Origin: Candidatus Bathyarchaeota archaeon
Lineage (GTDB): Archaea; Thermoproteota; Bathyarchaeia; 40CM-2-53-6
NCBI GenBank assembly: GCA_005884605.1
Contig: VBBE01000153.1
Span: 1 to 5,316, forward strand
Direction: 5' to 3'
DNA length: 5,316 nucleotides
The notes under the pieces are model-generated. The model made no database searches, was not told the DNA's origin, and saw only the letters and a program-made list of their open reading frames with translations. A program made the position numbers and the translations under genes. How positions within the stretch are numbered: the stretch's first letter is position 1; every line of letters begins with the position of its first letter. This document shows positions 1-5,113 of this stretch, piece after piece.

Positions 1-4
1 ATTC

Positions 5-877
5 GTGACTGGTGATGTCAACGAGTCTGAGTATCGGACTCAGCGCACAGAGTTCAAAGGCCTACTAGAGAACAATCTCAAGAGCATCGAAGAAATCAAA
101 CTGATGATCGACACACTCAGCCACATCGAAACCAAACCACTATTCCCCGGAGAATTCAAACAGACATACCCAGAAACCAAGCCCGCGGCCGTCAGCTGGG
201 TCGGAATAGGCGCTATCGCTCAAGCGAAGCCCCTCTCTCCAAGCCAGCCACAATGGCCCCCGGTGCAAAGCCCTGCGCAGTCAGTGCTTTCTACTCCCAG
301 CAGTGTTGTCGAGGCGAATCCAGAACCGACAAGTCCAGCTCCGGCTCTGCCACAGAGCAACGGCACCGGAACTCCTACTCCAGAAACAACCAATGCACCA
401 TCCATTACTCCGTTGGACGCTCTCGCAGCCAGCACAGCTCCAGTCACTGCTCCAGTAGCATCATCGGACATCGCATCCTCAAACACTCTCGACGAATCAT
501 TCAACATAGCTCCATCACAAGACGTTGCGGAGGACGTTGCTGACGCGCTCGTCGTCAAAGTCGTGGACGACATTCCCACACTCGACGCATCCGCACAAGT
601 AGCAACAACAGAGACATCACAAGTCCAACCAGCGATAGCAGGCACAGAAGCTATTCCAGGCATTCAAGGCTCACCGGATCTGTCCTCGGTCGGCCTCGCC
701 CCCCCGAGCCAGTTCTACAAGGTCGTCTGTCCGAAATGCGGTGCTGATGTTCCAAAGCCTGCGAAGGTCTGGGAGCTCAAGGGCGGCAAGTCGAAGAAGA
801 ACGTGCTAATCGGGCTCTTCCAGTGCCAGGACTGCAGGGTCAAGTTCAGAGAAGCTCTCACAAGAGAGATACTCTAA
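5..877 (+). CDS. Zinc-ribbon protein with long disordered Pro/Ala/Ser/Thr linker, hypothetical
   Basis: I do not recognise a named gene. The 290-residue reading has three parts. Residues about 8-45 are charged and probably helical. Residues about 65-232 are low-complexity, rich in Pro, Ala, Ser and Thr with scattered acidic residues, and almost certainly disordered. Residues 239-290 form a compact C-terminal domain with two cysteine pairs, C242-x2-C245 (CPKCGADVPKP) and C274-x2-C277 (FQCQDCRVKF), separated by 28 residues. This is the layout of a treble-clef or zinc-ribbon fold that binds one zinc ion. No signal peptide or membrane segment is visible, so it is probably cytoplasmic. By inference it binds nucleic acid or a protein partner, possibly in transcription or chromatin, because alba lies 137 bp downstream on the same strand. 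The GTG at position 5 is only the first possible start in the window. The frame is open to the edge, so the true start may lie upstream. The stop is TAA. Confidence 0.82.
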   Translation: MTGDVNESEYRTQRTEFKGLLENNLKSIEEIKLMIDTLSHIETKPLFPGEFKQTYPETKPAAVSWVGIGAIAQAKPLSPSQPQWPPVQSPAQSVLSTPSSVVEANPEPTSPAPALPQSNGTGTPTPETTNAPSITPLDALAASTAPVTAPVASSDIASSNTLDESFNIAPSQDVAEDVADALVVKVVDDIPTLDASAQVATTETSQVQPAIAGTEAIPGIQGSPDLSSVGLAPPSQFYKVVCPKCGADVPKPAKVWELKGGKSKKNVLIGLFQCQDCRVKFREALTREIL

Positions 878-895
878 ACACGGCTCTCCAACAAA

Positions 896-933
896 CCCCT
901 TTCCCCTTATCCTCTTTTTTTTCTCTCCTCTCT
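896..933 (+). terminator. Pyrimidine-rich tract with T8 run, probable archaeal terminator
   Basis: Beginning 19 nt after the zinc-ribbon gene's stop, 37 of 38 bases are C or T, and positions 915-922 are an uninterrupted run of eight T. Archaeal RNA polymerase terminates at T-rich stretches of the coding strand without needing a hairpin, so this is a good candidate for the 3' end of the upstream transcript. I see no stable stem in front of it. Confidence 0.6.
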
Positions 934-961
934 ATTACCTTGTTTTCGTCGCGATGGTAGC

Positions 962-973
962 AAACCCTTAAGA
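962..973 (+). promoter_or_regulatory. Possible BRE/TATA element upstream of alba
   Basis: AAACC followed by CTTAAGA resembles an archaeal BRE plus a weak TATA box. Initiation about 25 nt downstream would fall near 995 and give a 20-40 nt leader. A competing candidate is CATAAT at 1005-1010. It would start transcription almost exactly at the ATG at 1036 and make the message leaderless. The sequence does not decide between them. Confidence 0.3.
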
Positions 974-1014
974 CGCAACGCCTAGCTCCGTGCTCGTTAT
1001 TCGAGCATAATCGA

Positions 1015-1446
1015 TTGACAACTGAGACTACAACAATGAGTGAGAAAGTAGAGCACAAGCCCGCACGTGAACGTCACGAGCCGCGGACAGAGAGAACGGA
1101 ACCCACTCCAGAAAGACGAGAAGAGAGACCACGTGAAGAGAGACCACGCGTAGAAAGGCCACGTGGCCAGATTCCGCCAGACACCGTGTTTATCGGGAAG
1201 AAACCGCTGATGGCCTATGCGACTGCTGTCATGATGCATTTCAACAGTGGCCAGAACACTCTAACCGTCAAGGCTCGAGGACAGTCGATTAGTCATGCGG
1301 TGGATGTTGTCGAGGTTGTTCGGCGCCGGTTCTTCCAGGGAAAACTCACCATCAAAGAAGTACGAATCGCCTCGGAAGTTCTCGGAGAAGAAGGAGACAC
1401 ACGAAACGTCTCGACGATCGAAATTGTCCTAGAGAAGGCAGCGTAG
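1015..1446 (+). CDS. albA: DNA/RNA-binding chromatin protein Alba with charged N-terminal tail
   Basis: Alba is a small dimeric archaeal chromatin protein that coats DNA and RNA. The core spans about residues 53-143 and carries the family landmarks. These are FIGKKP at 59-64 (the lysine pair, K62/K63, corresponds to the DNA-contacting lysines of Sulfolobus Alba, one of which is acetylated there), KARGQSISHAVDV at 86-98, the RRRF motif at 103-106, and the final strand NVSTIEIVLEK at 131-141. Residues about 10-52 are an added tail made almost wholly of Arg, Glu, Pro and Thr, and it includes three consecutive five-residue units (EERPR, EERPR, VERPR). Typical Alba proteins are about 90-100 residues and lack this tail. 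The start is uncertain: TTG at 1015 gives 143 residues and ATG at 1036 gives 136. Neither has a clear ribosome binding site, and I slightly favour the ATG. The upstream neighbour on the same strand is a zinc-ribbon protein. Confidence 0.95.
   Translation: MTTETTTMSEKVEHKPARERHEPRTERTEPTPERREERPREERPRVERPRGQIPPDTVFIGKKPLMAYATAVMMHFNSGQNTLTVKARGQSISHAVDVVEVVRRRFFQGKLTIKEVRIASEVLGEEGDTRNVSTIEIVLEKAA
1120..1164 (+). repeat. Three tandem 15-nt repeats inside the alba tail
   Basis: Units at 1120-1134, 1135-1149 and 1150-1164. The first two differ only at their last base (GAAGAGAGACCACGT and GAAGAGAGACCACGC), and the third has diverged (GTAGAAAGGCCACGT). They are in frame and encode EERPR, EERPR and VERPR. 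The tail therefore seems to have grown by in-frame duplication of a 15-nt unit. Confidence 0.85.
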
Positions 1447-1452
1447 CAAACC

Positions 1453-1540
1453 CGTTTCTGAAACGTTCTATTAGCAATCAGGGAACTGTAGAATCACAGG
1501 CAATTCTGCGTCGCGAGACTCGCCTGCATACCTTATTTTT
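1453..1540 (+). terminator. Probable transcript end region after alba
   Basis: Seven bases after the alba stop codon is a short perfect inverted repeat, CGTTT-CTG-AAACG (1453-1465). A second small one, GCGA-GAC-TCGC, lies at 1513-1523, and a T5 run at 1536-1540. Archaeal termination mainly needs the T-rich stretch. The stems are short, so the exact end of the transcript is uncertain. Confidence 0.35.
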
Positions 1541-1566
1541 CTAGAGCGTCGCAAGACAAGCGAATT

Positions 1567-1713
1567 CTAACACGGACCCATCAAAATCCCCGTATCACGG
1601 ATAACCGACCTCAACTGGACGTTAACACCGTCATGGACTCTCAGCTGACTTTCAAGGCAATTCCTAGGGATAATCAGGCCGTTGAATCGTATTGTTTGCG
1701 ATCGATGGGTCAT
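1567..1713 (-). CDS. Possible AbrB-like mini-protein (48 aa), uncertain
   Basis: From an ATG at 1713 the frame encodes 48 residues and stops at TAG. Residues 12-31 or so contain GLIIPRN followed by LRVHDGVNV. This resembles the AbrB/MazE swapped-hairpin signature, in which a glycine and a beta strand lead to IPK/R, then a short helix, then LGLKPGDEV, here with one extra residue in the helix. The same frame is open up to a TTG at 1773. On the minus strand, AAAGAATAAGG (about 1730-1740) sits roughly 25 nt before the ATG, consistent with a leaderless message. There is no ribosome binding site and no toxin gene next to it: only 120 bp separate it from alba, which reads the opposite way. It could be a solitary antitoxin-like regulator, a relic, or coincidence. 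Confidence 0.27.
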   Translation of the reverse strand: MTHRSQTIRFNGLIIPRNCLESQLRVHDGVNVQLRSVIRDTGILMGPC

Positions 1714-1762
1714 GAGATGAGCCCGAACCTTATTCTTTAGGAGAACTTCCCAAACGCGACTT

Positions 1763-1780
1763 TTGAGTCGCAAGACTCAA
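1763..1780. repeat. Perfect 7-bp inverted repeat with GCAA loop
   Basis: TTGAGTC (1763-1769), GCAA (1770-1773) and GACTCAA (1774-1780) form a perfect stem with a GNRA-type tetraloop when read as RNA on the plus strand. The left arm can instead pair upstream: GCGAC at 1756-1760 complements GTCGC at 1767-1771, so the two stems exclude each other. Confidence 0.5.
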
Positions 1781-1802
1781 CTGCAGTCGACATTTCTTGA
1801 CT

Positions 1803-1833
1803 GGTAACGGATCCGGTAACCGTGAATGGTAAC
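1803..1833 (+). repeat. Three spaced copies of GGTAAC
   Basis: GGTAAC occurs at 1803-1808, 1815-1820 and 1828-1833, spaced 12 and 13 bp apart and so close to one helical turn and a bit. This could be a binding-site cluster, but the unit is short and chance is not excluded. Confidence 0.4.
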
Positions 1834-2004
1834 AGAACTAATCCTAAAAAAAATACTAGCTGCAAGCTCATCATGTCTTGAACACTAGGGACAATGGTCC
1901 GGGATGGATCGGTTAGCATGGCCAGGATCTGGATGAAGTGAGAGCCGTTGTGAATGACGGACTAGGTTCTCAGGCGATTTGCGAATGTCAGCCACTATGG
2001 ATTC

Positions 2005-2018
2005 TTTAGATAATCTAA
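2005..2018 (+). promoter_or_regulatory. Probable TATA region with 13-bp palindrome upstream of the 675-aa gene
   Basis: TTTAGATAATCTAA is the most AT-rich segment upstream of the gene. It lies 42-55 nt before the ATG, a distance that would give a start of transcription near 2035 and a leader of about 25 nt. TTAGAT (2006-2011) and ATCTAA (2013-2018) form a perfect palindrome around a central A. A repressor dimer bound there would cover the TATA box. Confidence 0.4.
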
Positions 2019-2059
2019 CATAAGCGTGACTCAAGCCGATATCCTCCTCTGGTAAGAAG

Positions 2060-4087
2060 ATGGAACTCGGTTACTTGACAAAGGCGGGTCATTATGTTGA
2101 GGTGGACAGCTTCGGCAGGAGAACTATCTGCAAGGCTTTGCGAATCGACGAATCGAAGAAATCGACGGAATTTCTCGGCGTGTCACGCTCAATTGAAGCA
2201 CTTGGTCAGGTTCAGGTCACGGTATGGCTTCACAGGAACGGGTGGGCGAATCCAGGCGAAAGGATTCTTGGACGCAGCCGCGCAAGATTGTACCGAACCC
2301 GGACAGGCCATTACGTGCTTGGTGGAAGTTGGCGACGAATCAAAGGGATGACAGCCGACGCGTATTACTGGAGACCAAGGCCTTCCGTATGGGCTCCATT
2401 CCTCTGGCGAGGCAAATTCCCCGACAAAGCAACAAAGCTCTTTCCTCCTGGAAGAAAGCGACCTTTTGTCCTTCGATTTCTAGATCAGACTGTTACCGGT
2501 AGCCGAAGAGAAGGACGGATCGTGGAGCTTCTCGGCTTCGAGCTCAAAGACTTCTCACAGTTTGTGATCGGGAAACTGAGTGCAGAGCTGGAGTTTGAAG
2601 ATGAAGCGTCCGCAGAGAGCTTCGCGAAAAGCTTTCCAGTCGCCGATGATCGAGGCAAGCTAGATACGGCCGTCTCCGTAGATGTAGGCCGAGACAAGCG
2701 GCTCGCGGCGACACGACGAGAGAAGCTCACGCTTGCATCTTGCATCTCCTCCATAATCGGAATCCCGTCCCTTATTGCCTTACTTACAATCGCATTGCAT
2801 TTGCCGTCAAGCGACACTTTACCCTTGCTAGAAATTTCTACTGTGCTTGCGGTCCTTGCCATCCCAAGCGTCTTCAGGTACAGACGACGGCTCAGATCCG
2901 AGATCCGTGACCTACGGATGAAATGGCCTACTGAATATTTCAGACGATGGACTTCACAGTTTCCACTAAGATCAGGCGCTCTCATCGCCACGTTGAAAGA
3001 ACTCAATGTCACGCTTGACCCGACAATGATCGATATGAGACCCCTTCAGAACTTCCTACAACGTTTACCGCCGGACACTTTCTTCGGCGCGCTCGCCTTG
3101 GACATTTCAGGCTACTTGGCACATGCCTTCTTGCAAATTGTTGGTAGAGGGGCCCGCTTCAACTGGCGTCCCGAGGTTGGAACTGCCGAACCCGTGTTGG
3201 TGCTGGACGAAGCCTATCTCTCCATCAATTTCCTTAACAAAGTCCGGAACATCTGGATCTCCAAAGGCAAAGAAGAACTCGATCACTGGCTCTGGAACGG
3301 CGCGAGAGTAGCCGAAGACCGACTGGCTCTCCAGCCGATCGCGCTTGGATTCATGAAAGAAGTGAATCAGCTCCCACAGCTTCACGATGACCTGAGGAAT
3401 GCAATCCCGATTTCGCTGAGTAAGCAACAGAGGATGGGAGAACATATCTACCGTGTGACCTGGATAAGAAAATCTCCATTTGACATCGCATGGACTGAGA
3501 TCGAGAAACCGCCGCCCGGTTGGGGTCTGGCAACCATAGCGGCTATACCATTCTGCAGCGACACGAAGACGCTTGAAGGAAAACTTGAAGCAAGTTCCCC
3601 GAGAAGCCCCTCCAGAGAAGATCTCGCAATCGTCCGCTTCAAGAGCAACGATCTAGTACCATTGGGAGTTCTTCTTCACAACTATCTCGAAGTTGGGCCA
3701 GCCTACGTAAAACGGTCAGACCAGCTCGAATTAAAGATCATAGCAGCGGTCGAGGAGGCTCAAGTTGTTACGCCTCGCATGCGTGATTTACAGTCGCAAG
3801 TAAGAGAATCAATCGGTCCCAAGAATATGGGGCAGGGGATTCCTATGGATTCCCAAGCAGCGTTCATGGGACGAATAGTCTCTATCAGTGAAACGGCGAA
3901 CCCATTCACGGGAATCCCGCTTTGGCGTATAGGGATCGACTTTTCTGGGTTCAATCTTGATGTTCTTGTCAGAAAGGACAAGTGCGGAGGAAACCCTCAA
4001 CCGGGACTCTTTCTCGCGGGAACACTCTGGCTGGTTGGAGACTTGTTGCCTTCGGAGCCGAGCCCGCCCTCAGAGTACATCGGCTAA
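2060..4087 (+). CDS. 675-aa membrane-anchored protein of unknown function
   Basis: I do not recognise this family. The N-terminal part (residues 1-210) is soluble in character and rich in Trp, Tyr and Arg, with many short beta-like stretches. Two hydrophobic segments follow at about 223-248 and 254-272, joined by a loop of only a few residues. They are flanked by basic clusters (DKRLAATRREK before, RYRRRLRSE after), so by the positive-inside rule both large soluble parts face the cytoplasm. Residues about 280-595 are mixed alpha/beta. Residues about 600-667 (beginning GRIVSIS, later PGLFLAGTLWLVGDLL) have a strand and turn pattern that could be an OB-like barrel, which is inference only. I see no Walker A, HExxH, kinase, nuclease or cysteine-cluster motif. 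The ATG at 2060 is well supported because an in-frame TGA lies just upstream at 2027, although only a weak GGTAAG precedes it. The gene stands alone and converges on a toxin-antitoxin operon 161 bp downstream. Confidence 0.88.
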   Translation: MELGYLTKAGHYVEVDSFGRRTICKALRIDESKKSTEFLGVSRSIEALGQVQVTVWLHRNGWANPGERILGRSRARLYRTRTGHYVLGGSWRRIKGMTADAYYWRPRPSVWAPFLWRGKFPDKATKLFPPGRKRPFVLRFLDQTVTGSRREGRIVELLGFELKDFSQFVIGKLSAELEFEDEASAESFAKSFPVADDRGKLDTAVSVDVGRDKRLAATRREKLTLASCISSIIGIPSLIALLTIALHLPSSDTLPLLEISTVLAVLAIPSVFRYRRRLRSEIRDLRMKWPTEYFRRWTSQFPLRSGALIATLKELNVTLDPTMIDMRPLQNFLQRLPPDTFFGALALDISGYLAHAFLQIVGRGARFNWRPEVGTAEPVLVLDEAYLSINFLNKVRNIWISKGKEELDHWLWNGARVAEDRLALQPIALGFMKEVNQLPQLHDDLRNAIPISLSKQQRMGEHIYRVTWIRKSPFDIAWTEIEKPPPGWGLATIAAIPFCSDTKTLEGKLEASSPRSPSREDLAIVRFKSNDLVPLGVLLHNYLEVGPAYVKRSDQLELKIIAAVEEAQVVTPRMRDLQSQVRESIGPKNMGQGIPMDSQAAFMGRIVSISETANPFTGIPLWRIGIDFSGFNLDVLVRKDKCGGNPQPGLFLAGTLWLVGDLLPSEPSPPSEYIG

Positions 4088-4189
4088 CGCATTTGATATC
4101 GTTCAAGAATTCATGGGCCCGAGATGCAGTGGATTGAATCCTTAGTGTAAGTTGAAAGACCCATCATCTAGTTAATATGGTCGCCCAGG

Positions 4190-4194
4190 AAAAA
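4190..4194 (-). terminator. Possible T-run terminator for the vapBC operon
   Basis: Read on the minus strand this is a T5 run about 55 nt beyond the toxin stop codon, in the 161-bp convergent gap with the 675-aa gene. It is the only T-run on that strand in the gap. There is no strong stem before it. No comparable T-run was seen on the plus strand for the 675-aa gene. Confidence 0.3.
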
Positions 4195-4248
4195 GGGTAA
4201 CGCTGGAAGCTCTGGGCAATTTCCTTGGCACCCTCAGGACCCTACCAC

Positions 4249-4647
4249 TCACCAGATTCTCTTCAATCCCTTGAGCTTGTCGAAGACCCTGTCACTCGAG
4301 ACGACTATCCCATCAAAGCTCTCCGCCTCGGCCGCAACTCCAGCGTCAAAATAGTCTGTTCCCTCCTCGCCTTCGATCTTGGCTGAAAGATAGAGGACTG
4401 TTGGCGAGACGTGCCTTATCTTTACCGTGGAGTCAGGATAGTCTTTCGCGAGCAGTCCGTGCTGCAGCATCCTCTGCCCATGGCTGAAACCCCGACTCTT
4501 CATGACGATGTCGAATTCGAACATTGCAAAACCCGCCAGATAATAATCGGGCTCGGCGAGACGGGCTAGAAACCGCTTGGACTTGTCGTGAACAGCATCC
4601 TTGGGGTCCGCGGCCCCAAAGAGCACAACGGTATCAAGAATAGGCAA
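4249..4647 (-). CDS. vapC: PIN-domain ribonuclease toxin VapC
   Basis: VapC toxins are Mg/Mn-dependent ribonucleases that cut RNA, often tRNA or rRNA, when their antitoxin is lost. The 132-residue length is typical of the family. The acidic active-site residues are visible in order: D5 in the opening ILDTVVLF strand, E44 in MFEFDIVMKSRG, D101 in YFDAGVAAEA (D98 is nearby), and D119 in VVSSDRVFDKLKG. The set therefore appears intact. The start is TTG at 4647, six bases after the antitoxin's TAG, which suggests translation coupled to the antitoxin. No better start exists that keeps the D5 strand. It is the second gene of a minus-strand operon and converges on the 675-aa gene. The RNA target cannot be told from sequence. 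Confidence 0.93.
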   Translation of the reverse strand: MPILDTVVLFGAADPKDAVHDKSKRFLARLAEPDYYLAGFAMFEFDIVMKSRGFSHGQRMLQHGLLAKDYPDSTVKIRHVSPTVLYLSAKIEGEEGTDYFDAGVAAEAESFDGIVVSSDRVFDKLKGLKRIW

Positions 4648-4653
4648 GAGACC

Positions 4654-4875
4654 CTAGTTCTTCTTAAACAAGAAGCGAGAAGCCTCATGATCCCGCTCCT
4701 TGTAGCGAAACCCAGGGAGAGAAGTGTTGAAGCTCTTCCCCTTAAGAGAGACCATCAAGACCCCTTCCGAGGACGGAATCGCCAACACCTCGTCTCCCGG
4801 CTCAACCTTCAAGAATTCTCGAACCTCCTTGTCCAAGACAACCCGATACCGATCATCCACCCTCAGCACCGCCAA
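4654..4875 (-). CDS. vapB: AbrB/SpoVT-family antitoxin VapB
   Basis: This antitoxin would bind and inhibit the PIN toxin encoded just downstream and, as a complex, repress the operon. Residues 3-43 form the AbrB swapped-hairpin DNA-binding domain: LRVDDRYRVVLDKEVREFL at 4-22, then KVEPGDEVLAI at 23-33 (the LxxGDEV hallmark), then GVLMVSL at 38-44. The usual IPK at the second strand is replaced by VLDK. Residues 45-73 are a flexible tail with aromatic and charged residues (FRYKERDHEASRFLF at 56-70), the usual toxin-wrapping segment. The start is TTG at 4875, immediately preceded in frame by TAA. GGGATGA (4886-4880) four bases before it may serve as the ribosome binding site. Confidence 0.92.
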   Translation of the reverse strand: MAVLRVDDRYRVVLDKEVREFLKVEPGDEVLAIPSSEGVLMVSLKGKSFNTSLPGFRYKERDHEASRFLFKKN

Positions 4876-4910
4876 TTACTCATCCCACAATACTAACGTT
4901 TCTCCCACGA

Positions 4911-4920
4911 ATAAATCTTT
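4911..4920 (-). promoter_or_regulatory. Probable TATA box of the vapBC operon
   Basis: On the minus strand the sequence reads AAAGATTTAT, a good archaeal BRE/TATA-like element about 38 nt before the TTG start. Initiation about 25 nt downstream would fall near 4888 and leave a leader of about 13 nt that just includes the GGGATGA ribosome binding site. Confidence 0.5.
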
Positions 4921-5070
4921 CCTATCGCGGCCAGCTAGGTCCATACAACCAGATAGGAAGATGGTTGACTCAGGAATATACTTGGAGCGTGGGCCTCTCG
5001 ACCCTCGTTATTAGAACCATCCCTGGATTCAGCTTGTCAATCTTGGCGCAGTGCCTGCCTGTTTCGCTAG

Positions 5071-5077
5071 CTTTAAG
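5071..5077 (+). promoter_or_regulatory. Probable TATA box of the divergent RHH antitoxin gene
   Basis: CTTTAAG lies about 40 nt before the TTG start at 5114. The expected transcription start near 5100 leaves a leader of about 14 nt that includes GGGGAG at 5102-5107. This spacing mirrors the vapBC promoter on the other strand, which supports both assignments. Confidence 0.5.
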
Positions 5078-5101
5078 TGTAGACGATTGATGTAAACATT
5101 T

Positions 5102-5107
5102 GGGGAG
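5102..5107 (+). promoter_or_regulatory. Ribosome binding site fixing the TTG start at 5114
   Basis: GGGGAG lies six bases before the TTG at 5114. The in-frame TAA at 5093 and the lack of any other start codon in between make this TTG the only reasonable choice. Confidence 0.6.
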
Positions 5108-5113
5108 CCTGAT

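Larger units (their letters stand above)
1447..2059. other. 613-bp gap without a confident gene
   Basis: No reading frame here has convincing coding character in combination with a ribosome binding site, and I found no tRNA T-loop motif or C/D box pattern. The contents I can point to are the probable alba transcript end (1453-1540), a weak AbrB-like mini-ORF on the minus strand (1567-1713), a GNRA-capped hairpin with an alternative stem (1756-1780), three GGTAAC copies (1803-1833), an A8 run at about 1846-1853, and the probable promoter of the 675-aa gene (2005-2018). The gap may be a decayed gene region or may hold an unrecognised small RNA. Confidence 0.5.

Noticed and set aside
220..663. 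Long minus-strand open frame (147 aa) opposite the disordered linker
   Set aside because: It is an A/S/V/G-rich mirror of the low-complexity linker, lacks a ribosome binding site and has no domain-like pattern. Stop-free antisense frames are expected opposite P/A/S/T-rich coding sequence.
1633..1740. Plus-strand 35-aa frame opposite the AbrB-like mini-ORF
   Set aside because: Short, no ribosome binding site and no family resemblance.
1548..1776. 10-bp direct repeat GTCGCAAGAC at 1548-1557 and 1767-1776
   Set aside because: A match this short across a ~600-bp gap is not significant, and no element boundaries or target duplications accompany it.
1737..1919. Minus-strand 60-aa frame with a hydrophobic stretch resembling a signal or membrane helix
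   Set aside because: The hydrophobic stretch arises partly from a T8 run, and there is no ribosome binding site. The frame runs over the hairpin and the GGTAAC repeats, so coding is unconvincing.
2485..3012. Minus-strand 175-aa frame inside the 675-aa gene
   Set aside because: Ser/Arg-rich shadow of the sense gene with no recognisable domain. The sense frame has clear membrane segments and spans the whole region.
4131..4141. GGATTGAATCC resembling a tRNA T-loop
   Set aside because: The TTC core of a T-arm is absent, and there is no acceptor, D-arm or anticodon-arm pairing nearby. It is only an 11-bp near-palindrome.
4588..5014. Plus-strand frames overlapping the vapBC operon
   Set aside because: They lie antisense to two well-recognised genes (PIN and AbrB) and show no protein family features.
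5086..5112. TGATG...CTGA pattern suggesting a C/D box guide RNA
   Set aside because: Box C is imperfect (TGATGT rather than TGATGA), no C'/D' pair is present at suitable spacing, and the stretch is better explained as the leader of the RHH gene.
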